Shown here: positions 9,756 to 21,640 of the stretch, in pieces
Numbering within the stretch: position 1 is the first letter of the stretch
Layout of the letters: every line of letters starts with the position of its first letter
Assembly: GCA_920105625.2 (NCBI GenBank)
Contig: OV050031.1
Span: 98,647,676 to 98,711,675 of the forward strand
From: Clusia tigrina
Taxonomy: Eukaryota; Arthropoda; Insecta; Diptera; Clusiidae
Direction of reading: 5' to 3'
Length of the DNA: 64,000 nucleotides
Made by a program: the position numbers and the translations under genes
The notes under the pieces: generated by a model
Seen by the model: the letters and a program-made list of their open reading frames with translations, nothing else
The model's database searches: none
Told to the model about the DNA's origin: nothing

Positions 9756-12560
9756 GCATAGCTATGAGCGATAGCTTAAATTGACAAGAGGCTCGAGTAC
9801 TTTATTGTTACAAAATTTCAAGGTTTTATGACGCTCCAGTAAAAAGTTACAAGCATTTTATGTTGCAAACTTTGATAGGTGTAGGACGCACCGTATAGAA
9901 GTTAGGGTCATTTGAAGTTTTATCAGTGTTTTATTTGGGATTCAAGGTAGCATAGCGTTGAGCAATAGCTTAAATTGACAAGAGGCTCGAGTACTTTATT
10001 GTTACAAAATTTCCAGGTTTTATGACGCTCCAGTAAAAAGTTACAAGCATTTGTATGTTGCAAACTTTGATAGGTGTAGGACATGCCGTATAGAAGTTAG
10101 GGCCATTTGAAGTTTTATCAGTGTTTGATTTTGGACTTAAGGGTAGCATAGCTTTGAGCGATAGCTTAAATTGACAAGAGGCTCGAGTACTTTATTGTTA
10201 CAAAATTTCAAGGTTTTATGACGCTCCAGTAAAAAGTTACAAGCATTTGTATGTTGCAAACTTTGATAGGTGTATGGACGTACCATAGAAGTTAGGGCCA
10301 TTTGAAGTTTTTTCAGTGTTTGATTCGGGACTTAAGGGTAGCATAGCTTTGAGCGATAGCTTAAATTGACAAGCGGCTCGAGTACTTTATTGTACAAAAT
10401 TTCAAGGTTTTATGACGCCTTCAATAAAAAGTTAAATGCATTTGTGTGTTGCAAACTTTGATAGCTGTAGGACGTACCGTATAGAAGTTAGGGCCATTTG
10501 AAGTGTTATCAGTGTTTGATTTGGGACTCAAGGGTAGCATAGCTTTGAGCGATAGCTTAAATTGACAAGAGGCTCGAGTACTTTATTGTTACAAAATTTC
10601 AAGGTTTTATGACGCTCCAGTAAAAAGTTACAAGCATTTGTATGTTGCAAACTTTGATAGGTGTAGGACGTACCGTATGAGAAGTTAGGGCCATTTGAAG
10701 TTTTATCAGTGTTTGATTTGAGACTCAAGGGTAGCATAGCTTTGAGCGATAGCTTAAATTGACAAGAGGCTCGAGTGCTTTATTGTTACAAAATTTCAAG
10801 GTTTCATGACGCTCCAGTAAAAAGTTACAAGCATGTGTATGTTGCAAACTTTGATAGGTGTAGGACGTACCGTATAGAATTTAGGCCATTTGAAGTTTTA
10901 TCAGTGTTTTATTTGGGATTCAAGACTAGCATAGCTGTGAGCAATAGGTTAAATTGACAAGAGGCTCGAGTACTTTATTGTTACAAAATTTCAATTTTTT
11001 ATGACGCTCCAGTGAAAAGTTTCAAGCATTTGTATGTTGCAAACTTTGATAGGTGTAGGACGTACCATAGAAGTTAGGGCCATTTGAAGTTTTTTCAGTG
11101 TTTGATTCGGGACTTAAGGGTAGCATAGCTTTGAGCGATAGCTTAAATTGACAAGCGGCTCGAGTACTTTATTGTTACAAAATTTCAAGGTTTTATGACG
11201 CTCCAGTAAAAAGTTACAAGCATTTGTATGTTGCAAACTTTGATAGGTGTAGGACGTACCGTATAGAAGTTAGGGCCATTTGAAGTTTTATCAGTGTTTT
11301 ATTTGGGATTCAAGGGTAGCATAGCTTTGAGCGATTGCTTAAATTGACAAGAGGCTCGAGTACTTTATTGTAACAAAATTTCAAGGTTTTATGACGCTTC
11401 AGTAAAAAGTTACAAGCATTTGTATGTTGCAAACTTTGGAGGACGTACCGTATAGAAGTTAGGGCCATTTGAAGTTTTATCAGTGTTTTTTTTTGGGATT
11501 CAAGGGTAGCATAGCTTTGAGCGATAGCTTAAATTGACAAGAGGCTCGAGTACTTTATTGTTACAAATTTCAAGGTTTTATTAAGCTCCAGTAAAAAGTT
11601 ACAAGCATTGTGGTGTGTTGCAAACTTTGATAGGTGTAGGACGTACCGTATAGAAGTTAGGGCCATTTGAAGTTTTATCAGTGTTTGATTTGGGACACAA
11701 GGGTAGCATAGCTTTGAGCGATAGCTTAAATTGACAAGCAGCTCGAGTACTTTATTGTTACAAGTTTCAAGGTTTTATGACGCTCCAGTAAAAAGTTAGA
11801 AGCATTTATATGTTGCAAACTTTGATAGGTGTAGGACGTACCGTATAGAAGTTAGGGCCATTTGAAGTTTTATCAGTGTTTGATTTGGGATTCAAGGGTA
11901 GCATAGCTTTGAGCGATAGCTGAAATTGACAAGAGGCTCGAGTACTTTATTGTTACAAAATTTCAAGGTTTTATGACGCTCCAGTAAAAAGTTACAAGCA
12001 TTTGTATGTTGCAAACTTTGATAGGTGTAGGACGTACCGTGTAGAAGTTAGGGCCATTTGAAGTTTTATCAGTGTTTGACTTGGGGCTCAAGGGTAGCAT
12101 AGCTTTGAGCGATAGCTTAAATTGACAAGCGGCTCGAGTACTTTATTGTTACAAAATTTCAATGTTTTATGACGCTCCAGTAAAAAGTTACAAGCATTTG
12201 TATGTTGCAAACTTTGATAGGTGTAGGACGTACCGTGTAGAAGTTAGGGCCATTTGAAGTTTTATCAGTGTTTGACTTGGGGCTCAAGAGTAGCATAGCT
12301 TTGAGCGATAGCTTAATTGACAAGAGGCTCGAGTACTTTATTGTTACAGAATTTCAAGGTTTTATGACGCTCCAGTAAAAAGTTTCAAGCATTTATATGT
12401 TGCAAACTTTGATAGGTGTAGGACGTACCGTATAGAAGTTAGGGCCATTTGAAGTTTTATCAGTGTTTTATTTGGGATTCAAGGGTAGCATAGCTTTGAG
12501 CAATAGCTTAAATTGACAAGAGGCTCGAGTACTTTATTGTTACAAAATTCAAGGTTTTAT
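7380..12560 (+). other. Stretch rich in single-base indels
   Basis: I counted about twenty one- or two-base indels here. Examples are ACCCGTATAG (7,543), GGGTTAGC (7,986), TTTTATTTACG (8,061), GAAGTTTATC (8,545), CAAGGGGTAG (8,574), GACGCCTCC (9,440), TTCAAGGTAGC (9,945), GTGTATGGACG (10,274), TTGTACAAAA (10,391), CGTATGAGAAG (10,678), TTTAGGCC (10,881), TTACAAATTTC (11,565) and CAAAATTCAAGG (12,547). Many fall in or beside short homopolymers. The aligned sequence about 6.45 kb downstream lacks them. This may reflect assembly error rather than biology. Confidence 0.75.
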
Positions 12561-15500
12561 GACGCTCCAGTAAAAAGTTACGAGCATTTGTATGTTGCAA
12601 ACTTTGATAGGTGTAGGACATGCCGTATAGAAGTTAGGGCCATTTGAAGTTTTATCAGTGTTTGATTTGTGACATTAGGGTAGCATAGCTTTGAGCGATA
12701 GCTTAAATTGACAATAGGCTCGAGTACTTTATTGTTACAAAATTTCAAGGTTTTATGACGCTCCAGTAAAAAGTTACAAGCATTTGTATGTTGCAAACTT
12801 TGATAGGTGTAGGACGTACCATAGAAGTTAGGGCCATTTGAAGTTTTATCAGTGCTTGATTCGGGACTGAAGGGTAGCATAGCTTTGAGCGAAAGCTTAA
12901 ATTGACAAGCGGCTCGAGTACTTTATTAATGCAAAATTTCAAGGTTTTATGACGCTCTAGTAAAAAGTTGCAAGCATTTGTATGTTGCAAACTTTGAGAG
13001 GTGTAGGACGTACCGTATAGAAGTTAGGGCCATTTGAAGTTTTATCAGTGTTTTATTTGGGATTCAAGGGTAGCATAGCTTTGAGCGGTAGCTTAAATTG
13101 ACAAGAGGCTCGAGTACTTTATTGTTACAAAATTTCAAGGTTTTATTACGCTCCAGTAAAAAGTTACAAGCATTTGTATGTTGCAAATTTTGATAGGTGT
13201 AGGACGTACCGTATAGAAGTTAGGGCCATTTGAAGTTTTATCAGTGTTCGATTTGGGACTCAAGGGTAGCATAGCTTTGAGCGATAGCTTAAATTGACAA
13301 GCAGCTCGAGTACTTTATTGTTACAAAATTTCAAGGTTTTATGACGCTCCAGTAAAAAGTTAGAAGCATTTATATGTTGCAAACTTTGATAGGTGTAGGA
13401 CGTACCGTATAGAAGTTAGGGCCATTTGAAGTTTTATCAGTGTTTTATTTGGGATTCAAGGGTAGCATAGCTTTGAGCAATAGCTTAAATTGACAAGAGG
13501 CTCGAGTACTTTATTGTTACAAAATTTCAAGGCTTTATGACGCTCCAGTAAAAAGTTACAAGCATTTATCTGTTGCAAACTTTGATAGGTGTAGGACGTA
13601 TTGTATAGAAGTTAGGGCCATTTGAAGTTTTATCAGTGTTTGATTTGTGATTCAAGGGTAGCATAGCTTTGAGCGATAGCTTAAATTGACAAGAGGCTCG
13701 AGTACTTTATTGTTACAAAATTTCAAGGTTTTATGACGCTCCAGTAAAAAGTTACAAGCATTTGTATGTTGCAAACTTTGATAGGTGTAGCACGTACCGT
13801 ATAGAAGTTAGGGCCATTTGAAGTTTTATCAGTGTTTGATTTGGGACTCAAGTGTAGCATAGCTTTGAGCGATAGCTTAAATTGACAAGCGGCTCGAGTA
13901 CTTTATTGTTACAAAATTTCAAGGTTTTATGACGCTCCAGTGAAAAGTTACAAGCATTTGTATGTTGCACACTTTGATAGGTGTAGGACGTACCGTATAG
14001 AAGTTAGGGCCATGTGAAGTTTTATCAGTGTTTTATTTGGGATTCAAGGGTAGCATAACTTTGAGCAATAGCTTAAATTGACAAGAGGCTCGAGTGCTTT
14101 ATTGTTACAAAATTTCAAGGTTTTATGACGCTTCAATAAAAAGTTACAAGCATTTATATGTTGCAAACTTTGATAGGTGTAGGACGTACCGTATAGAAGT
14201 TAGGGCCATTTGAAGTTTTATCAGTGTTTTATTTGGGATTCAAGGGTAGCATAGCTTTGAGCGATTGCTTAAATTGACAAGAGGCTCGAGTACTTTATTG
14301 TAACAAAATTTCAAGGTTTTATGACGCTTCAGTAAAAAGTTACAAGCATTTGTATGTTGCAAACTTTGGAGGACGTACCGTATAGAAGTTAGGGCCATTT
14401 GAAGTTTTATCAGTGTTTTTTTTGGGATTCAAGGGTAGCATAGCTTTGAGCGATAGCTTAAATTGACAAGAGGCTCGAGTACTTTATTGTTACAAAATTT
14501 CAAGGTTTTATTACGCTCCAGTAAAAAGTTACAAGCATTTGTATGTTGCAAACTTTGATAGGTGTAGGACGTACCGTATAGAAGTTAGGGCCATTTGAAG
14601 TTTTATCAGTGTTTGATTTGGGACACAAGGGTAGCATAGCTTTGAGCGATAGCTTAAATTGACAAGCAGCTCGAGTACTTTATTGTTACAAAGTTTCAAG
14701 GTTTTATGACGCTCCAGTAAAAAGTTAGAAGCATTTATATGTTGCAAACTTTGATAGGTGTAGGACGTACCGTATAGAAGTTAGGGCCATTTGAAGTTTT
14801 ATCAGTGTTTGATTTGGGATTCAAGGGTAGCATAGCTTTGAGCGATAGCTGAAATTGACAAGAGGCTCGAGTACTTTATTGTTACAAAATTTCAAGGTTT
14901 TATGACGCTCCAGTAAAAAGTTACGAGCATTTGTATGTTGCAAACTTTGATAGGTGTAGGACATGCCGTATAGAAGTTAGGGCCATTTGAAGTTTTATCA
15001 GTGTTTGATTTGTGACTTTAGGGTAGCATAGCTTTGAGCGATAGCTTAAATTGACAATAGGCTCGAGTACTTTATTGTTACAAAATTTCAAGGTTTTATG
15101 ACGCTCCAGTAAAAAGTTACAAGCATTTGTATGTTGCAAACTTTGATAGGTGTAGGACGTACCATAGAAGTTAGGGCCATTTGAAGTTTTATCAGTGCTT
15201 GATTCGGGACTGAAGGGTAGCAAAGCTTTGAGCGAAAGCTTAAATTGACAAGCGGCTCGAGTACTTTATTAATGCAAAATTTCAAGGTTTTATGACGCTC
15301 TAGTAAAAAGTTGCAAGCATTTGTATGTTGCAAACTTTGAGAGGTGTAGGACGTACCGTATAGAAGTTAGGGCCATTTGAAGTTTTATCAGTGTTTTATT
15401 TGGGATTCAAGGGTAGCATAGCTTTGAGCGGTAGCTTAAATTGACAAGAGGCTCGAGTACTTTATTGTTACAAAATTTCAAGGTTTTATTACGCTCCAGT

Positions 15501-16199
15501 AAAAAGTTACAAGCATTTGTATGTTGCAAATTTTGATAGGTGTAGGACGTACCGTATAGAAGTTAGGGCCATTTGAAGTTTTATCAGTGTTTGATTTGGG
15601 ACTCAAGGGTAGCATAGCTTTGAGCGATAGCTTAAATTGACAAGCAGCTCGAGTACTTTATTGTTACAAAATTTCAAGGTTTTATGACGCTCCAGTAAAA
15701 AGTTAGAAGCATTTATATGTTGCAAACTTTGATAGGTGTAGGACGTACCGTATAGAAGTTAGGGCCATTTGAAGTTTTATCAGTGTTTTATTTGGGATTC
15801 AAGGGTAGCATAGCTTTGAGCAATAGCTTAAATTGACAAGAGGCTCGAGTACTTTATTGTTACAAAATTTCAAGGCTTTATGACGCTCCAGTAAAAAGTT
15901 ACAAGCATTTATCTGTTGCAAACTTTGATAGGTGTAGGACGTATTGTATAGAAGTTAGGGCCATTTGAAGTTTTATCAGTGTTTGATTTGTGATTCAAGG
16001 GTAGCATAGCTTTGAGCTATAGCTTAAATTGACAAGAGGCTCGAGTACTTTATTGTTACAAAATTTCAAGGTTTTATGACGCTCCAGTAAAAAGTTACAA
16101 GAATTTGTATGTTGCAAACTTTGATTGGTGTAGGACGTACCGTATAGAAGTTAGGGCCATTTGAAGTTTTATCAGTGTTTGATTTGGGACTCAAGGGTA
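9756..16199 (+). repeat. Long block opening with the CTATGAG monomer, copy 3
   Basis: This is the longest of the blocks (6,444 bp). It includes two runs of the GTTACGAGC series (at 12,578 and 14,921, 2,343 bp apart). Its first 2.8 kb carries many one-base indels, whereas its second half is clean. The block includes a 9-bp-scale oddity near 11,608 where GCATTGTGGTGTG replaces the usual GCATTTGTATG. Confidence 0.75.
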
Positions 16200-19100
16200 G
16201 CATAGCTATGAGCGATAGCTTAAATTGACAAGAGGCTCGAGTACTTTATTGTTACAAAATTTCAAGGTTTTATGACGCTCCAGTAAAAAGTTACAAGCAT
16301 TTATATGTTGCAAACTTTGATAGGTGTAGGACGCACCGTATAGAAGTTAGGGTCATTTGAAGTTTTATCAGTGTTTTATTTGGGATTCAAGGGTAGCATA
16401 GCGTTGAGCAATAGCTTAAATTGACAAGAGGCTCGAGTACTTTATTGTTACAAAATTTCCAGGTTTTATGACGCTCCAGTAAAAAGTTACAAGCATTTGT
16501 ATGTTGCAAACTTTGATAGGTGTAGGACATGCCGTATAGAAGTTAGGGCCATTTGAAGTTTTATCAGTGTTTGATTTGGGACTTAAGGGTAGCATAGCTT
16601 TGAGCGATAGCTTAAATTGACAAGAGGCTCGAGTACTTTATTGTTACAAAATTTCAAGGTTTTATGACGCTCCAGTAAAAAGTTACAAGCATTTGTATGT
16701 TGCAAACTTTGATAGGTGTAGGACGTACCATAGAAGTTAGGGCCATTTGAAGTTTTTTCAGTGTTTGATTCGTGACTTAAGGGTAGCATAGCTTTGAGCG
16801 ATAGCTTAAATTGACAAGCGGCTCGAGTACTTTATTGTTACAAAATTTCAAGGTTTTATGACGCTTCAATAAAAAGTTAAATGCATTTGTGTGTTGCAAA
16901 CTTTGATAGCTGTAGGACGTACCGTATAGAAGTTAGGGCCATTTGAAGTGTTATCAGTGTTTGATTTGGGACTCAAGGGTAGCATAGCTTTGAGCGATAG
17001 CTTAAATTGACAAGAGGCTCGAGTACTTTATTGTTACAAAATTTCAAGGTTTTATGACGCTCCAGTAAAAAGTTACAAGCATTTGTATGTTGCAAACTTT
17101 GATAGGTGTAGGACGTACCGTATAGAAGTTAGGGCCATTTGAAGTTTTATCAGTGTTTGATTTGAGACTCAAGGGTAGCATAGCTTTGAGCGATAGCTTA
17201 AATTGACAAGAGGCTCGAGTGCTTTATTGTTACAAAATTTCAAGGTTTCATGACGCTCCAGTAAAAAGTTACAAGCATGTGTATGTTGCAAACTTTGATA
17301 GGTGTAGGACGTACCGTATATAATTTAGGGCCATTTGAAGTTTTATCAGTGTTTTATTTGGGATTCAAGACTAGCATAGCTGTGAGCAATAGGTTAAATT
17401 GACAAGAGGCTCGAGTACTTTATTGTTACAAAATTTCAATTTTTTATGACGCTCCAGTGAAAAGTTTCAAGCATTTGAATGTTACAAACTTTGATAGGTG
17501 TAGGACGTACCGTACAGAATTTAGGGCCATTTGCAGTTTTATCAGTGTTTGATTCGGGACTTAAGGGTAGCATAGCTTTGAGCGATAGCTTAAATTGACA
17601 AGCGGCTCGAGTACTTTATTAATACAAAATTTCAAGGTTTTATAATGCTCCAGTAAAAAGTTACAAGCATTTATATGTTGCAAACTTTGATAGGTGTAGG
17701 ACGTACCGTATAGAATTTAGGGCCATTTGAAGTTTTATCAGTGTTTGATTTGGGACTCAAGTGTAGCATAGCTTTGAGCGATAGCTTATATTGACAAGCG
17801 GCTCGAGTACTTTATTGTTACAAAATTTCAAGGTTTTATGACGCTTCAATAAAAAGTTACAAGCATTTATATGTTGCAAACTTTGATAGGTGTAGGACGT
17901 ACCGTATAGAATTTAGGGCCATGTGAAGTTTTATCAGTGTTTTATTTGGGATTCAAGGGTAGCATAACTTTGAGCAATAGCTTAAATTGACAAGAGGCTC
18001 GAGTGCTTTATTGTTACAAAATTTCAAGGTTTTATGACGCTTCAATAAAAAGTTACAAGCATTTATATGTTGCAAACTTTGATAGGTGTAGGACGTACCG
18101 TATAGAAGTTAGGGCCATTTGAAGTTTTATCAGTGTTTTATTTGGGATTCAAGGGTAGCATAGCTTTGAGCGATTGCTTAAATTGATAAGAGGCTCGAGT
18201 ACTTTATTGTTACAAAATTTCAAGGTTTTATGACGCTTCAGTAAAAAGTTACAAGCATTTGTATGTTGCAAACTTTGGAGGACGTACCGTATAGAAGTTA
18301 GGGCTATTTGAAGTTTTATCAGTGTTTTTTTTGGGGATTCAAGGGTAGCATAGCTTTGAGCGATAGCTTAAATTGACAAGAGGCTCGAGTACTTTATTGT
18401 TACAAAATTTCTAGGTTTTATTACGCTCCAGTAAAAAGTTACAAGCATTTGTATGTTGCAAACTTTGATAGGTGTAGGACGTACCGTATATAAGTTAGGG
18501 CCATTTGAAGTTTTATTAGTGTTTGATTTGGGACACAAGGGTAGTATAGCTTTGAGCGATAGCTTAAATTGACAAGCAGCTCGAGTACTTTATTGTTACA
18601 AAATTTCAAGGTTTTATGACGCTCCAGTAAAAAGTTAGAAGCATTTATATGTTGCAAACTTTGATAGGTGTAGGACGTACCGTATAGAAGTTTTATCAGT
18701 GTTTGATTTGGGATTCAAGGGTAGCATAGCTTTGAGCGATAGCTGAAATTGACAAGAGGCTCGAGTACTTTATTGTTACAAAATTTCAAGGTTTTATGAC
18801 GCTCCAGTAAAAAGTTACAAGCATTTGTATGTTGCAAACTTTGATAGGTGTAGGACGTACCGTATAGAAGTTAGGGCCATTTGAAGTTTTATCAGTGTTT
18901 GATTTGGGGCTCAAGGGTAGCATAGCTTTGAGCGATAGCTTAAATTGACAAGCAGCTCGAGTACTTTATTGTTACAAAATTTCAAGGTTTTATGACGCTC
19001 CAGTAAAAAGTTAGAAGCATTTATATGTTGCAAACTTTGATAGGTGTAGGACGTACCGTATAGAAGTTAGGGCCATTTGAAGTTTTATCAGTGTTTTATT

Positions 19101-20095
19101 TGGGATTCAAGGATAGCATAGCTTTGAGCAATAGCTTAAATTGACAACAGGCTCGAGTACTTTATTGTTACAAAATTTCAAGGCTTTATGACGCTCCAGT
19201 AAAAAGTTACAAGCATTTATCTGTTGCAAACTTTGATAGGTGTAGGACGTATTGTAAAGAAGTTAGGGCCATTTGAAGTTTTATCAGTGTTTGATTTGTG
19301 ATTCAAGGGTAGCATAGCCTTGAGCGATAGCTTAAATTGACAAGAGGCTCGAGTACTTTATTGTTACAAAATTTCAAGGTTTTATGACGCTCCAGTAAAA
19401 AGTTACAAGAATTTGTATGTTGCAAACTTTGATAGGTGTAGGACGTACCGTATAGAAGTTAGGGCCATTTGAAGTTTTATCAGTGTTTGATTTGGGACTC
19501 AAGGGTAGCATCGCTTTGAGCGATAGCTTAAATTGACAAGAGGCTCGAGTACTTTATTGTTACAAAATTTCAAGGTTTTATGACGCTCCAGTAAAAAGTT
19601 ACAAGCATTTATATGTTGCAAACTTTGATAGGTGTAGGACGTACCGTATAGAAGTTAGGGCCATTTGAAGTTTTATCAGTGTTTTATTTGGGATTCAAGG
19701 GTAGCATAGCTTTGAGCAATAGCTTAAATTGACAAGAGGCTCGAGTACTTTATTGTTACAAAATTTCAAGACTTTATGACGCTCCAGTAAAAAGTTACAA
19801 GCATTTATCTGTTGCAAACTTTGATAGGTATAGGACGTATTGTATAGAAGTTAGGGCCATTTGAAGTTTTATCAGTGTTTGATTTGTGATTCAAGGGTAG
19901 CATAGCCTTGAGCGATAGCTTAAATTGACAAGAGGCTCGAGTACTTTATTGTTACAAAATTTCAAGGTTTTATGACGCTCCAGTAAAAAGTTACAAGAAT
20001 TTGTATGTTGCAAACTTTGATTGGTGTAGGACGTACCGTATAGAAGTTAGGGCCATTTGAAGTTTTATCAGTGTTTGATTTGGGACTCAAGGGTA
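16200..20095 (+). repeat. Long block opening with the CTATGAG monomer, copy 4
   Basis: This 3,896-bp block opens exactly like the earlier ones. It continues with TCAATAAAAAGTTAAATGC and AGACTAGCATAGCTGTGAG monomers (about 16,860-17,400) that also occur at about 10,420-10,940. Its right half (from about 18,137) is the first copy of the 3,504-bp duplication. Confidence 0.75.
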
Positions 20096-21461
20096 GCATC
20101 GCTTTGAGCGACAGCTTAAATTGACAAGAGGCTCGAGTACTTTATTGTTACAAAATTTCAAGGTTTTATGACGCTCCAGTAAAAAGTTACAAGCATTTAT
20201 ATGTTGCAAACTTTGATAGGTGTAGCACGCACCGTATAGAAGTTAGGGTCATTTGAAGTTTTATCAGTGTTTTATTTGGGATTCAAGGGTAGCATTGCTT
20301 TGAGCAATAGCTTAAATTGGCAAGAGGCTCGACTACTTTATTGTTACAAAATTTCCAGGTTTTATGACGCTCCAGTAAAAAGTTACAAGCATTTGTATGT
20401 TGCAAACTTTGATAGGTGTAGGACATGCCGTATAGAAGTTAGGGCCATTTGAAGTTTTATCAGTGTTTGATTTGGGACTTAAGGGTAGCATAGCTTTGAG
20501 CGATTGCTTAAATTGACAAGAGGCTCGAGTACTTTATTGTTACAAAATTTCAAGGTTTTATGACGCTCCAGTAAAAAGTTACAAGCATTTGTATGTTGCA
20601 AACTTTGATAAGTGTAGGACGTACCATAGAAGTTAGGGCCATTTGAAGTTTTTTCAGTGTTTGATTCGGGACTTAAGGGTAGCATAGCTTTGAGCGATAG
20701 CTTAAATTGACAAGCGGCTCGAGTACTTTATTGTTACAAAATTTCAAGGTTTTATGACGCTTCAATAAAAAGTTAAATGCATTTGTGTGTTGCAAACTTT
20801 GATAGCTGTAGGACGTACCGTATATAAGTTAGGGCCATTTGAAGTGTTATCAGTGTTTGATTTGGGACTCAAGGGTAGCATAGCTTTGAGCGATAGCTTA
20901 AATTGACAAGAGGCTCGAGTACTTTATTGTTACAAAATTTCAAGGTTTTATGACGCTCCAGTAAAAAGTTACAAGCATTTGTATGTTCCAAACTTTGATA
21001 GGTGTAGGACGTACCGTATAGAAGTTAGGGCCATTTGAAGTTTTATCAGTGTTTGATTTGAGACTCAAGGATAGCATAGCTTTGAGCGATAGCTTAAATT
21101 GACAAGAGGCTCGAGTACTTTATTGTTACAAAATTTCAAGGTTTTATGACGCTCCAGTGAAAAGATACAAGCATTTGAATGTTACAAACTTTGATAGGTG
21201 TAGGACGTACCGTACAGAATTTAGGGCCATTTGCAGTTTTATCAGTGTTTGATTCGGGACTTAAGGGTAGCATAGCTTTGAGCGATAGCTTAAATTGACA
21301 AGCGGCTCGAGTACTTTATTAATACAAAATTTCAAGGTTATATAATGCTCCAGTAAAAAGTTACAAGCATTTATATGTTGCAAACTTTGATAGGTGTAGG
21401 ACGTATCGTATAGAATTTAGGGCCATTTGAAGTTTTATCAGTGTTTGATTTGGGACTCAAG
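18137..21461 (+). repeat. 3,504-bp-period segmental duplication, copy 1
   Basis: This sequence recurs 3,504 bp downstream almost without change. Shared rare markers include GGGCTATTTG, a TTTTTTTTGGGG run, TTTCTAGG, GTAGTATAG, the 16-bp deletion at 18,687, GCATCGC, GCGACAG, AATTGGCAAG, GACTACTTT, GTTCCAAAC and AAAAGATACAAG. The only differences I noticed are near 18,186 (GATAAG/GACAAG) and 19,432 (GATAGG/GATTGG). Copies this similar in a satellite point to a recent duplication by unequal crossing over or a related process. Confidence 0.9.
18680..18700 (+). other. 16-bp deletion between GAAGTT repeats
   Basis: The usual GAAGTT, GGGCCATTT, GAAGTT arrangement is reduced to a single GAAGTT at 18,687-18,692. 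The same deletion is at 22,191-22,196 in the duplicate, so it predates the 3,504-bp duplication. Confidence 0.9.
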
Positions 21462-21640
21462 TGTAGCATAGCTTTGAGCGATAGCTTATATTGACAAGCG
21501 GCTCGAGTACTTTATTGTTACAAAATTTCAAGGTTTTATGACGCTTCAATAAAAAGTTACAAGCATTTATATGTTGCAAACTTTGATAGGTGTAGGACGT
21601 ACCGTATAGAATTTAGGGCCATGTGAAGTTTTATCAGTGT

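Noticed and set aside
11595..11625. GCATTGTGGTGTG variant as an inserted element
   Set aside because: It is a short local change within the indel-rich stretch and is most simply a sequencing or consensus error.
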